The notes beneath the pieces were generated by a model. It saw only the letters and a list, made by a program, of their open reading frames with translations, was not told where the DNA came from and made no database searches. A stretch of 64,000 bases of DNA from Hordeum vulgare subsp. vulgare. Taxonomy: Eukaryota > Streptophyta > Magnoliopsida > Poales > Poaceae. Numbering within the stretch: the stretch's first letter is position 1; every line of letters begins with the position of its first letter. The stretch spans positions 559,136,176 through 559,200,175 of the forward strand of contig NC_058521.1 of assembly GCF_904849725.1 (NCBI RefSeq), written 5' to 3'. The position numbers were made by a program, and so were the translations under genes. Positions 23,281 through 35,063 of this stretch are shown piece by piece.

Positions 23281-23380
23281 TCTCTTACACGCAAGGTGCA
23301 TGGAGGTAGGCTCAGCTTCGGCATCTTCCATTGGACTGCCCCGCTACTGCCGGCGACGCTGTTTGGCATCGGCACGGTGA
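23281..23380 (+). pseudogene. Unassigned exon-like fragment
   Basis: An open frame reads VHGGRLSFGIFHWTAPLLPA then TLFGIGT and ends at a GTGAGAT donor. It is more GC-rich than its surroundings and could be a piece of a membrane protein. Source gene not recognised. Confidence 0.35.
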
Positions 23381-23819
23381 GATCCTCTCTCTCCTCTGCT
23401 CCGTGCCTCCTGTCCCCGGTTGCTCTGATGATCCTCCTGGCCTTCGAGCCACGGTCATGGTATGGGTCTATGGCCATCGTAACATGGCTGTCTGGTTAGG
23501 CTGCTAGAGTCCTTTCATAATCATCATGCCACTGTTTGTTTTTAAAGTTTGCTCGTTTCTCTGTTTACCATGCTAGCTAACACTAGCCTACCTAATGCAA
23601 ACTTGCTGAATATATGTATGGGTAGTTCCTGGTGGTCACTTATTATCCAAGCGAGTAGTTTTGGTACTTGGTGTTTCAGCTAGCTTGCACCTCATCTAGC
23701 CGCTCACTGTTATTGTTACACCTGAGATGATATTTTGTTCTTCGAAAGACGTTTTAAAATTTAGCATTACCATCTAGTTCATGCGCCTCAACAATACATT
23801 ACTTTGTTTGGATGCAGGT

Positions 23820-23920
23820 ATACTAGAGCCCATAAAAGCTAGTATCAGGGATGCAAAACTAGGAGTGGGCAAGCAAGAGGAGGATGACTTCTTCACATCG
23901 AGTGCTAATTTCTGTATTTT
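23820..23920 (+). pseudogene. Unassigned terminal-exon-like fragment
   Basis: Behind a TGGATGCAG acceptor the frame reads ILEPIKASIRDAKLGVGKQE then EDDFFTSSANFCIFF and a stop. It is the last such piece before the outer right-end module. Source not recognised. Confidence 0.3.
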
Positions 23921-23997
23921 CTTTTGAGATTCTTCTAGGTTGATGCTTCAGCTCTGAAAACTGGTATCTGATTGTCAACAGTGAATCAAATGAGTTA

Positions 23998-24566
23998 TTG
24001 TATTATGTAAACCTGGAGATGTATTGTGTGATGTTATATGATGGATGATTTTAATTCGACTTGGAGTTTTCTTGATTTGAATATGAAATAGTGCTGCATT
24101 TAATATTGGACAAATAATTGGTTGAAAAGGCCCAATAAATAGAAATGAAACCAAATTCTGGAAAAAAAAGTTGCTGAATTCAAAAATGAAAAAAGGCCAA
24201 AACTGAAACTAGACCAAATGTATTTGGGCACTAAAAGGCCAGGGCCCAAAAAAATTCAAAAAAGAAAAACTAGAAGTGGCTATAAATGGGCTAAGGCCCA
24301 AAAATAAGCCCAATAAGAAAAGGCCCAAAAAAATAAAACCAGCCCATGTGATCAATTGAAATGGGTTGGGCTGATTTCAACTATGACGTTTTGATTTCGT
24401 CATAATTTTGCCACGTAGGACTGGGTTGCATTGTCAAAGACGATTTAGGATCATCGTAAAGGTTATGATGATCCATGAATCATCGTAAAATTTACGACGA
24501 TTTTGTTCAAAACGTCGTTGTTGTTCATTTGTGACGCTCCGTTTTCGACGCTTGGTTTTTCGTCGT
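23998..24566 (+). repeat. CACTA right-end module, outer copy (first part)
   Basis: Matches the inner module 20065-20640 base for base with scattered changes, then is split by the retrotransposon. The remaining 78 bases with the terminus lie at 35069-35146. Confidence 0.85.
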
Positions 24567-25557
24567 TGTTAGCGCATATATCTCCATATGTGGTTTAGGT
24601 AATTGATGACAATTCCTATGGGCTAATGGTTGCCTTAAGTTATATTTATAGGATTTGTCCATAGGCACTTCTTGAAGTCCATCTATTGGGTTCAAGGAGT
24701 TTATATGATGACCAAGATGGTATTCAAGGTATTATCCAAAGAATGGTCATAGAGACACTAGGTTGATCAAGATCTCAGACAAATAGTAAATCAAGATGAT
24801 CAACACACAAAGCGTATAAGATGTACCGAGAGGGATCAAGAGATCCCATGGTATGGTAAGCATTGTCCATTACGTGTTTGTGTACTAACCCATGGTCTTT
24901 GTGAGAGTCCTATGTGGGGGTTAGGTGTGCTTCCATGGGCTTGCGTCAAAAGGAAGATATCATACAACTCATGAAGGATGACGTCAAGTGGTGATCGTCA
25001 TCAAGATTGTGGTGTGCAAGTTCAAATGGATCAACACGAATATATCATTGAAATTATTGTTAATGATCATGTGTTGATAAGGACAAGCTCATGTGCTAAC
25101 AAGGACAAGATCAAGATAAGCATTCCTGAGCACTACATGCTTGATTCTTGTGGATGTTCACATGGTGGACAAATGAAGATGAATACATAAGCTAGGCTTT
25201 CCACATTGTGTATGGGAGAGCTACTTGAAGACTTCATCATGTCTTGCTTTCAACTTGAGCCAAGAAGGAACAACAACATCAAGCTCAAGTGAAAGGGCTA
25301 ACTCAAAGGTATCAGTTCCTTTGACGTTAGTTGTGTGGAGTGATGATCAGCGAATAAAAGTATACACTCAAATATGGATCATCAGTACCCTTTTATGATT
25401 CTTGAGTCCTTAGGGATCCTGCACTATTAAGAGGGGATCACAGGTTTTGCGATGAACTTGCTCAAACTACATCTCCACTGCTCTGCTCATACCACATCTC
25501 CACTGCTCTGCTGTTATCAGATAACAGGACGAGTGCCTCGGACATCCGGCCTCCTCC

Positions 25558-26040
25558 GGACGTCCGAGGGCCGGACGTCCGACCTGCTTCGGAAATCCGA
25601 AATCCTTTACCAGAGAAATCAGAGCCATATAACTCGAACTTCCGGCTCCCTCCGGACGTCCGAGGGCCGGACGTCCGACCAGCTTCGAAAATCCGGAGCT
25701 TTGCACCAGAGAAACTTGAGCCATATAACTCGGACTTCCGGCTCCCTCCGGACGTCCGAGGGCCGGACGTCCGACCAGCTTCCGAAATTCGGAGCTTTGC
25801 ACCAGAGAAACTTGAGCCATATAACTCGGACTTCCGGCTCTCTCCGGACGTCCGAGGGCCGGACGTCCGTCCCCTTTCGGAAATCCGGAATCTTGCACCA
25901 GAGAAGTTTGAGTCGAATAACTCGGACTTCCGGCCTTCCCGGACGTCCGGTGCCCGTTCAACTCCACAGTGGTTCCAGATATATTTACAGCCCTCGGACG
26001 TCCGACCCCTGTCGGACGTCCGACCCCTTGTGGACGCCAG
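25558..26040 (+). repeat. 96-bp tandem repeats with GGACGTCC palindromes (5' LTR)
   Basis: GGACGTCCGAGGGCC begins at 25558, 25654, 25750 and 25846, and a variant at 25941: period 96 bases. Each unit holds two palindromic GGACGTCC sites around a short spacer. Further single sites follow at about 25997 and 26014. The array ends about 75 bp before the TATA box, the expected place for LTR enhancers. GACGTC cores are known bZIP-type binding sites; that use is an inference here. Confidence 0.9.
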
Positions 26041-26115
26041 GACATCCGTGAACTGCTGGATGTCCGACCCCTCTATGACTTAAAGTGTCCCCAACGGCTG
26101 TTTTTCTCTCCCCAC

Positions 26116-26123
26116 TATAAATA
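26116..26123 (+). promoter_or_regulatory. LTR TATA box
   Basis: TATAAATA within CCCCACTATAAATACCCCCC, followed by a C/T-rich start region. The same box stands in the 3' LTR at 34099-34106. It would drive the genomic transcript with the gag ORF. Confidence 0.75.
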
Positions 26124-27075
26124 CCCCCCCTCCCACTTCGTGAGAGAGTGCCCAACACAGCCTTATCCTCATAAGAACACATTTCTACCTCACACACATT
26201 TGCTCACACCAAATCTTAGATCCCAAGAGCATTTCTGAGCCCCTTTGAGAGTTGTTCCAATCAAAAGATGGATCGTCTCCCTCTCCTCCTCTCAACCCAA
26301 GCTATTTGAGATTTGAGCAAGTTTTGAGCAGTCCCCGTGATCTTGTTACTCTTGGAGGTTGGAGACTCCTAAGCGGTAGGAGTTCTTCGGAGAGGAATCA
26401 ATCCGTGTGATTTCCCCCGGAAAAGTTTGTGAGGGTTTGGAAGCCACCTCAAAGGCTTACCACTAGTGGTTGAGAAACGCCTTCGTGGTGTTATCTCAAA
26501 GGGAGAATAGGGTGAGCCTTCGTGGCGTTGGTGTGCCTTCGTGGTAACATCCACCTCTCTAAGGTGACTAGCTTCCCTCCAAGGAAGTGAACATCGGGAT
26601 ACATCTTTGTCTCAGTGACCTTGGTTATCCTTAACCCTAATTCCTGACTTGTGGTTTACTTGTGTTACTTGAGCATACATACATTGCATATTGTTTGTGC
26701 TCATTATATTGTGTTGGCTATTTCTTGTACAAGATTAATCATTCAAGCATACCCTTTATATCCACACGTTCACACTTGCAGCTTTTGATATATCGTGTGA
26801 TATAGTGTGATCTAGTATCTTGTGTCGTTCACCTACTTGTCGTGTGATATAGCTCAAGTAAGTTTGTGTAACTTACTTGTGCTTGTTAGTAACTGTATTG
26901 TGTCCATCTTGGTAGATCGTGTTGTTGATACACGTTTGAAGTGTCTAGTGCATTTAGGATTTGTGCTTGACAAGTACCCTCTTAGTTTATTTCCGCGTTA
27001 GGTTCAAGCCAAATCCGAAGAAGTTTTTAAATAGCCTATTCACCTCCCCCTCTAGGCGTCATTGAGGTCTTTTCA

Positions 27076-27092
27076 ATTGATATCAGAGCAAG
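27076..27092 (+). other. Primer-binding site of the gag-only element
   Basis: TTGATATCAGAGCAAGG directly after the 5' LTR, a near match to the TGGTATCAGAGC initiator-methionine tRNA complement used by plant Copia elements. Confidence 0.8.
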
Positions 27093-27131
27093 GTCTCTCT
27101 TTAATTAGGTTTCACGACCTAGAGAGTATCG

Positions 27132-29345
27132 ATGTCGACTATTGAATTAGTGCACAATGACACCTTTGACTTTGATGGCACAAATTATACCCTATGGAGA
27201 ATTCATATGCTTCATCACTTTCGAGCCATGGCCCCAAATACTTTACGAATTGTTCTTGTAGGGATTGTCGACAAAAAGGATGATGCATCTTCATCTACTA
27301 ATGAAATGTATCTTGATTGTGAGGCTTTTCTTGCCATTCATCGAACCATAAGTCCTGAAGTGTTTAAGTCTATCTCGACTTGCAAGTCAGCTCATGAAGT
27401 TTGGACTAAACTTGAAGATATATATGGTGGGTCCAATCTTGATGAAGACGATATTATGATGAAGAAGTTGGTGCATGAGCTCTTCACTCTTTTCGATCAT
27501 AAAGAGTCCACCACTACTTCCATATCCGATTGCTTGCACACCTCATCATCTTCAATCTCACAAGGTAACGATATGGTGAGTGAAGAAATACATGTTGATG
27601 AAAATTTCATAGCCTCCATGGACACGAGCATATCGAGCACCACACATAGTGTAAATTATTGTGCTGATAGGTCATGCATTTCACCTAAAGATCCCTCGAC
27701 AAATGTATGTGGTCATATGCCTGCTTTCCCATGTCCTCTTGATCAAAATATCTTGTTTCTCCCTAGTTGTTCTATGACTAATCATTTAGGGGAAACCAAG
27801 AAATATGAAGTACTTTTCACTAATGAAGAATCTGATTCACCAAAAGAATCATCATCAACTCCTCCAGTTCACATGTGCCTCATGGCAAGAGGTAATAATG
27901 AGGTATCATCTTCCCTGTGCAATAACGATGATATTTGCGATGAGGATGATGATGATGACTTGACTGAAAATATCTATGTGATCAGTAAAATTCTTCATAA
28001 AGCTGAAAATAACGCTCTTCGAAGATTCCAAGATGTTCTTGCTTACTTTGAAAATTGTAATGTTTCACTTAATCATGAACAAGTTAAAAGTGAACAACTT
28101 GAACATGAGCTTGAGAAGAGTCATCAAGCATGTAGAGACTTAAGATCTTCAAAAGGAGAGATTGCAGTTGCTCATGATAAACTTAAAAAGGATTTTGAGG
28201 TCCTTCTCCTTGAATGCAAGAATGTCAAGGGAGAGCTCATCAAAACCTCTAAGATCTATGAGGAGCTTCAATCTCCTCATGAGAAGTCTCTAATCGCTAC
28301 TTACTCCTCTCATATTGTTGATGATACTTGTGCATCTAACCCTATCTCTTTTAAAGCATCAACATTGAAGGAGAATGTTGAGCTACGTGCTCAACTTGAT
28401 TTACTAACTAGAAATTATGGGGAGTTGGAAGAAAACCATGTAATGCTCACAAGCTCCCATGCCGATCTTCTAACATCCCATAATGTGCAAAAGTTAGCTC
28501 ATGAGGCTATCATCACCAAGGTAACATCAAGTGAGCCTCATGTGGACAATGGCGCCACTTCTAATCAAAGTACTATATTTCCATGTGCTAGTCCTCGTAA
28601 TTCGTCTACTCATAATGTTGCTACCTCGTGTGATGAATTACTTTCCTTGCCTTGTTGCTCTAACAATGAAGCTTACACTTCCTCTAGTACTTGCATTGAC
28701 ACTAACCGTGCAGAGGAAATCGAAGAGCTCAAGGCCCAAGTCACTTCTTTGAAGAAAGACTTGGAACAGTGTCATGAAGGGATCTCCACACTCAACAACG
28801 CCCTGTGTGAGCAAACATTTCCAAATGACAAAAATGATGTTGGAGTAAACTCAAACAAGAACAAGAGTGGCCTAGAACGAGTTAAGAATTCGGCCAAAAT
28901 CATTTGCTTCAAGTGCAAAGTTAAAGGGCACCATGTTAGATCTTGCCCTCTGAAGACGAAGTCTCAAAGTCACAAGCAACAAGGGAAGCGGCCACAAACT
29001 CAATCACACACTCAGCTACATGTTGAAGGAAGGCCTCTTCCCAATAAAACCCAAGCCAACACTTTCCGAGGTGAGAAATCTACTGGGAAGAAAGCAAAGG
29101 GTAGATGTTGCTACTTATGTCGTCAGAAGGGTCACGTCGCTTCGTCTTGCACAAGAGGTAACTTATCCAACCCAATCACTATTGATGATATCTATTCCCT
29201 TGGGAAGGATAAGGTTGGCAATGTGTTTGCCAAGTCTGTTGGTACTCAAAATGGTGTCAAGAAAAGAACCATTTGGGTTGCCAAGCCTATTGTGATTAAC
29301 CTCTTAGGACCCAACGTAGTTGGGGACCAACAAGCTCAAACTTGA
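27132..29345 (+). CDS. gag: gag protein of a non-autonomous Copia-like element, 737 codons, intact
   Basis: The ATG lies 57 bases after the LTR. Residues 1-115 form the UBN2/DUF4219-type gag domain (FDFDGTNYTLWRIHMLHHF; SISTCKSAHEVWTKLEDIYG). A long variable section follows, including an acidic run (DEDDDDDL, about residue 275) and a Glu/Lys/Leu-rich segment likely to form a coiled coil (about residues 320-380). Two CCHC zinc knuckles stand near residues 593-607 (CFKCKVKGHHVRSC) and 657-671 (CYLCRQKGHVASSC). This would coat the element's RNA in virus-like particles. There is no stop or frameshift in 2.2 kb, although pol is absent. That fits supply of pol functions by a relative. The protein ends at a TGA with no overlapping downstream frame. 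Confidence 0.9.
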   Translation: MSTIELVHNDTFDFDGTNYTLWRIHMLHHFRAMAPNTLRIVLVGIVDKKDDASSSTNEMYLDCEAFLAIHRTISPEVFKSISTCKSAHEVWTKLEDIYGGSNLDEDDIMMKKLVHELFTLFDHKESTTTSISDCLHTSSSSISQGNDMVSEEIHVDENFIASMDTSISSTTHSVNYCADRSCISPKDPSTNVCGHMPAFPCPLDQNILFLPSCSMTNHLGETKKYEVLFTNEESDSPKESSSTPPVHMCLMARGNNEVSSSLCNNDDICDEDDDDDLTENIYVISKILHKAENNALRRFQDVLAYFENCNVSLNHEQVKSEQLEHELEKSHQACRDLRSSKGEIAVAHDKLKKDFEVLLLECKNVKGELIKTSKIYEELQSPHEKSLIATYSSHIVDDTCASNPISFKASTLKENVELRAQLDLLTRNYGELEENHVMLTSSHADLLTSHNVQKLAHEAIITKVTSSEPHVDNGATSNQSTIFPCASPRNSSTHNVATSCDELLSLPCCSNNEAYTSSSTCIDTNRAEEIEELKAQVTSLKKDLEQCHEGISTLNNALCEQTFPNDKNDVGVNSNKNKSGLERVKNSAKIICFKCKVKGHHVRSCPLKTKSQSHKQQGKRPQTQSHTQLHVEGRPLPNKTQANTFRGEKSTGKKAKGRCCYLCRQKGHVASSCTRGNLSNPITIDDIYSLGKDKVGNVFAKSVGTQNGVKKRTIWVAKPIVINLLGPNVVGDQQAQT

Positions 29346-32300
29346 TCAATAGGTGATTATGGAGGACATTAGAGACTTGGATACATAATGAATAATTAAG
29401 GGGTCTTCATCATTCATATTATCTCAAGCCAAGTCATTTGGATTATCGAGTTTCTATCTTATATCCAATGTGCCTCCTTACGGTAACTTATACTTAAACT
29501 GTTTACATTGTTAGGTGCTTGCCCCTTTGCATGTTGTGGTTTTGTACCTTGCATGCGTTTGTATATGTTGTGCTTCCAACTTTCTTATCTTGAGTAATCG
29601 AGTATGTGTATGTTGGTTTGCATATCATGTACATGTGAGTCTTGTATTGAGCCTTTTTGCATCTTGTTTCTATTTTTGTTGGCTCTTGTGAGAGATTAAT
29701 GGATTATCCCATTGTGGGGGAATGATGTGCTTTGCACACCTCACAATCATATAAATGTGTATACATGGAGAATACCACTTAGTTTTGATATTTCAAGATT
29801 ATCTAGTTTCTATGTGGTATGTCTTACTCATGAGAAATTCAAATTCTATATGGTCCATTAAGTATCTCTTGTCGGTTTTAATTTGGCACTTGTTAATATT
29901 GTTGGTTTATCACATTATGGGGGAGTAATATGCTATGTGCATATTACAAACCTAGAAAATGTGTACATTTGAGGTGTTGCCACTTAGTGTTGATATTGTA
30001 AATTATCTTGTTCCTAGGTGGCATGTTAGCTCTACAAGTGTCATTTGCTTGCGTTTTATGGGTAAATATGATCTTGGATATATTTGCGATCTACCAATGA
30101 GTATCACTTCCAAAATACTTCTTGTCCTTGACAATTGGTTTTCCCATCATGTGATAGGAATTGCTAATCGTCTTTACATTGGATTTTGTGTTTCGTTTTT
30201 CTTCCTTGCCTCTTATGGATCTATTTTAACATGTCTAGTATTTTTATAGATATAGAGAAAGTGATGATCCCACCGTGTGCATTTTGTATTTAAATGCAAA
30301 TTCTATATAATGCACGTCCCTTGGGGGAGCTATCCTATTTTCTTTAGAACACTCTCTTTATTCACCCATCATAAAATCTTTTGATCCCCATCAAGTGTGT
30401 GTTGATGGGAGGAAAGTCTTGCTCTTTATGATGCTTTGTGCCATCATGAAAATTTGTCGAGGGCTTGGTTTGTTGGAACCTAGCTCACTTTTGGAAATTA
30501 GATACCTCGTGTTTGTTTTCCTTCAATTGGTTTCTTGTTTCCTTTTATTTGGCATGTGTCAATGGATATCTCATTCCTTGAGGTATCTTTTAATTGATAT
30601 CCTTCAAGTGATAGTTCTTTTTTATTTAGGATCTTATTATCACTTGATACCTTGTCTTTTGGTGACTTATCAACTTTGTGTTGAGTTGATTCTTGAGAGT
30701 CTTGAGCATGCATATCTACTATATACAACTTCTTTTGCTTGCTTTCCTTCTTTGACCCAATATATAGGGGAAACTCCACCTTGTCATAAATTGTCTAAAG
30801 TGTGCATGAAATTCAAATTCATATCTATATGCACATATGTATGTGGAGTTTGTCCTATGTATTGCTGGTTTTTCTAACTCTTTGGTCCCAATGAGTTTGG
30901 GCACCATTTTGTTTGTTTTTGCTGTTCCAGGAACAATTGAAGATGCATTGGATGCTCGGCTCACCTATAAGGAAGGTGTTGAGACCATGTGATTATTGGA
31001 GCCAAGTTAGGATGATCAAAGAACAACTATCTACTACATCAATCCAATGTTGTCTCGGTAACAAGTATCCACTTCATGCATTCTTTTCTTGCAAAGGCCC
31101 CAACCTATCTTTTCTTTTCCAGGTTGCATCATGGCATGAATCTCTTGATTCGTTCTTGTAGTACTTGTTTGCTTTCTCAAAGCATCCGAACGATGACGTC
31201 TTACTACTAGTTGGGATGTCTTTGATGTTCGTATGTTGGAAGTTCATATTGTACAATAAGAAAATATTAGGCCATGTGCTATGCTTCCAAGCAAAAGATC
31301 TCATTGATATATTTATGAATTCCTTTTGGATATCTAGTTTGTTCCTTCTTGTAACCATTTCGTGTGTACATCCTTCTTTGTGGATATATATCATCATGAT
31401 TGTCTTCTACTTAGAATCTTTTACACATGAGAGAAGTTACATCTCTAATTGATATCCTCTTTTCTTTCACGTCCATCGTTGCATTTCCTTTTTCAGTTTT
31501 TGGTGGCTTCGTGAAAGGATTTGTTTTGAGTGCGTATCTTATTTTCCTACATCTTGATGCACTCTTTGGCCGTGAAGATTATTTTTCCTCATGCTTGTCT
31601 TGATGAGGGTTTTGCCATTTCAATTAGTATCCCTCCTCTTGACAAGGTTCTTACTTCCTAGCTTCACAATGGGTTGTCACAAGCGTTGGTTCTTATTTTG
31701 TTTATTAGTAAGCTTGTGAACCCATTTTCTAGTACGTGTGTGTGGGAATGATATGTCTTGCACTTTGTATCACATTTCATCAAGACTATGTTGATGAGTA
31801 ATGCTCATCCTTATCTTAGTTTTCTCAAGTCCTATGCCATGACTCACACACATTACTTTGGTTGAGCCTATTCTTAAGTTGCTTCTTTTACATGTTGCTC
31901 AACCATTTGTTTTGTGCAATTGATATGCTTATTGTCTCATCTATCTTCTTGCACTCGTCTGTGTGTTTTTATTCATTTTGGGGGAGCAACGATCCTATTT
32001 TGTGCACCTGTATCAAATACAAAAATCTCATATTAGTGCACAAATCATGGGGAGCTTCTCTAGTTTTTGATAAAACAATCTGTTGCCTTTATCATAATAT
32101 CTTCTATTCATGTGGTTCGAAGGACCATATGATTGTTTGTTCCATCTGGAATCTTTTGATTGCTTGCCTCTATTTTTGTATGTCTTTGTGGCATACGATC
32201 CTTTTATTTGCAATCTTTGGGTCCTCAATATAGTTTGTTTTCCTCCAACTACTTATCATTGTATTTGTGTATTTCTCTGCACTCATGTGGTGAGAAGTAC

Positions 32301-32538
32301 ACACTTTTTGGAGGACCACCTACTATATTGGCTTTCTAAACTTTTCGTCCATTTTGGCAATCGATGCCAATGGGGGAGAAGTTTAGAGAGTTTACTTTGG
32401 ATATGTTTAGAGGGTTTTGCTTTTATTGCGTAAGCATTTACATCTTGCACGCATGCATTATTACCTTGTATGTGTGCGCTTGGTTATGCTTATTTCCTTA
32501 TATAAAATCTCTTGGAGTGGTTGTCTTCAATTACCAAA
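29346..32538 (+). other. Internal non-pol region with repeated GGGGGAG motifs
   Basis: About 3.2 kb, T-rich on the plus strand. It produces several hydrophobic ORFs (60-160 codons) with no family resemblance. ATGGGGGAG/TTGGGGGAGC-type phrases, like the true polypurine tract, occur at about 29714, 29917, 30321, 31977 and 32371. Two of them begin a related block of roughly 200 bases (29714 and 29917), both followed by GCACACCTC/GCATATTACA-like and CCACTTAGT phrases. Confidence 0.7.
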
Positions 32539-32549
32539 ATGGGGGAGAT
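32539..32549 (+). other. Polypurine tract of the gag-only element
   Basis: AATGGGGGAGAT immediately before the 3' LTR. The first LTR base is C here instead of T. Confidence 0.85.
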
Positions 32550-35063
32550 CGTTAGAGCATATATCTCCATATGTGGTTTTGGTAATTGATGACAATTCCT
32601 ATGGGCTAATGGTTGCCTTAATTTATATATATAGGATTTGTCCATAGGCACTTCTTGAAGTCCATTTGTTGGGTTCAAGGAGTTTATATGATGACCAAGA
32701 TGGTATTCAAGGTATTATCCAAAGAATGGTCATAGAGACACTAGGTTGATCAAGATCTCAGACAAAGAGTAAATCAAGATGATCAACACACAAAGCGTAT
32801 AAGATGTACCAAGAGGGATCAAGTGATCCCATGGTATGGTAAGCATTGTCCATTACGTGTTTGTGTACTAACCCATGGTCTTTGTGAGAGTCCTATGTGC
32901 GGGTTAGGTGTGCTTCCATGGGCTTGCGTCGAAAGGAAGATCTCATACAACCCATGAAGGATGACGTCAAGTGGTGATCGTCATCAAGATTGTGGTGTGC
33001 AAGTTCAAGTGGATCAACACGAATATATCATTGAAACTATTGTTAATGATCATGTGTTGATAAGGACAAGCTCATGTGCTAACAATGACAAGATCAAGAT
33101 AAGCATTCCTGAGCACTACATGCTTGATTCTTGTGGATGTTCACATGGTGGACAAATGAAGATGAATACATAAGCTAGGCTTTCCACATTGTGTATGGGA
33201 GAGCTACTTGAAGACTTCATCATGTCTTGCTTTCAACTTGAGCCAAGAAGGAACAACAACATCAAGCTCAAGTGAAAGGGCTAACTCAAAGGTATCAATT
33301 CCTTTGACGTTAGTTGTGCGGAGTGATGATCAGCGAATAAAAGTATACACTCAAATATGGATCATCAGTACCCTTTTATGATTCTTGAGTCCTTAGGGAT
33401 CCCGCACTATTAAGAGGGGATCACAGGTTTTGCGATGAACTTGCTCAAACTACATCTCCACTGCTCTGCTCATACCACATCTCCACTGCTCTGCTATTAT
33501 CAGATAACAGGACCAGTGCCTCGGACATCCGGCCTCCTCTGGACGTCCGAGGGCCGGACGTCCGACCTGCTTTGGAAATCTAGAATCCTTTACGAGAGAA
33601 ATCAGAGCCATATAACTCGGAATTCCGGCTCCCTCCGGACGTCCGAGGGCCGGACGTCCGACCAGCTTCGGAAATCCGGAGCTTTGCACCAGAGAAACTT
33701 GAGCCATATAACTCGGACTTCCGGCTCCCTCCGGACGTCCGAGGGCCGGACGTCCGACCAGCTTCGGAAATCCGGAGCTTTGCACCAGAGAAACTTGAGC
33801 CATATAACTCGGACTTCCGGCTCTCTCCGGACGTCCGAGGGCCGGACGTCCGTCCCCTTTCGGAAATCCGGAATCTTGCACCAGAGAAGTTTGAGTCGAA
33901 TAACTCGGACTTCCGGCCTTCCCGGACGTCCGGTGCCCGTTCAACTCCACAGTGGTTCCAGATATATTTACAGCCCTCGGACGTCCGACCCCTGTCGGAC
34001 GTCCGACCCCTTGTGGACGCCAGGACATCCGTGAACTGCTGGATGTCCGACCCCTCTGTGACTTAAACTGTCCCCAACGGCTGTTTTTCTCTCCCCACTA
34101 TAAATACCCCCCCCCCTCCCACTTCGTGAGAGAGTGCCCAACACAGCCTTATCCTCATAAGTACACATTTCTACCTCACACACATTTGCTCACACCAAAT
34201 CTTAGATCCCAAGAGCATTTGTGAGCCCCTTTGAGAGTTGTTCCAATCAAAAGATAGATCGTCTCCCTCTCCTCCTCTCAACCCAAGCTATTTGAGATTT
34301 GAGCAAGTTTTGAGCATTCCCCGTGATCTTGTTACTCTTGGAGGTTGGAGACTCCTAGGCGGTAGGAGTTCTTCGGAGAGGAATCAATCCATGTGATTTC
34401 CCCCGGAAAAGTTTGTGAGGGTTTGGAAGCCACCTCAAAGGCTTACCACTAGTGGTTGAGAAACGCCTTCGTGGTGTTATCTCAAAGGGAGAATAGGGTG
34501 AGCCTTCGTGGTGTTGGTGTGCCTTCGTGGTAACATCCACCTCTCTAACGGTGACTAGCTTCCCTCCAAGGAAGTGAACATCGGGATACATCTTTGTCGC
34601 AGTGACCTTGGTTATCCTTAACCCTAACTCCTTACTTGTGGTTTACTTGTGTTACTTGAGCATACATACATTGCATATTGTTTGTGCTCATTATATTGTG
34701 TTGGCTATTTCTTGTACAAGATTAATCATTCAAGCATACCCTCTATATCCACACGTTCACACTTGCAGCTTTTGATATATCGTGTGATATAGTGTGATCT
34801 AGTATCTTGTGTCGTTCACCTACTTGTCGTGTGATATAGCTCAAGTAAGTTTGTGTAACTTACTTGTGCTTGTTACTAACTGTATTGTGTCCATCTTGGT
34901 AGATCGTATTGTTCATACATGTTGCAGTGTATAGTGCATTTAGGATTTGTGCTTGACAAGTACCCTCTTAGTTTATTTCCGCATTAGGTTCAAGCCAAAT
35001 CCGAAGAAGTTTTTAAATAGCCTATTCACCCCCGCCCCTCTAGGCGTCATCGAGGTCTTTTCA
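32550..35063 (+). repeat. 3' LTR of the gag-only element
   Basis: 2514 bp, partner of 24567-27075. The GGACGTCC repeats occupy 33541-34020 with the same 96-base period (33541, 33637 and onward), and the TATA box is at 34099-34106. Confidence 0.95.

Larger units (their letters stand above)
24567..27075 (+). repeat. 5' LTR of the gag-only element
   Basis: Starts TGTTAGCGCATATATCTCC and ends GAGGTCTTTTCA; 2509 bp. It contains the 96-bp repeats (25558-26040) and a TATA box (26116-26123). Confidence 0.95.
24567..35063 (+). mobile_element. Complete gag-only Copia-like LTR retrotransposon
   Basis: The element has LTRs at 24567-27075 and 32550-35063, a primer-binding site, one long gag ORF and a polypurine tract. 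A perfect 5-bp target duplication GTCGT lies at 24562-24566 and 35064-35068; joining the flanks restores the CACTA right-end sequence seen at 20620-20650. The internal 5.5 kb contains no protease, integrase or reverse transcriptase, so it is non-autonomous. The gag type (N-terminal UBN2-like domain, CCHC knuckles) points to Copia. The LTR sequences differ at scattered points only. Confidence 0.95.

Noticed and set aside
25558..26040. Regular palindromic repeats that might suggest a CRISPR array
   Set aside because: The units are contiguous 96-bp tandem copies, with no unique spacers, inside a plant LTR.
25452..26051. 199- and 192-codon ORFs with RTSEGRTSD-type repeats on both strands (also at 33435-34034)
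   Set aside because: They are produced by the 96-bp LTR repeat, whose period is a multiple of three, in front of the TATA box. Open frames on both strands follow from the repeat, not from coding.
29959..32647. Several hydrophobic ORFs of 60-160 codons that look like membrane proteins
   Set aside because: The region is strongly T-rich on the plus strand, which gives Phe/Leu/Cys-rich frames by chance. No conserved motif, and it lies in the non-coding part of a retrotransposon.
27132..35063. A complete autonomous Copia element
   Set aside because: I searched the long frames after gag for protease, integrase and RT motifs and found none; only gag is present.
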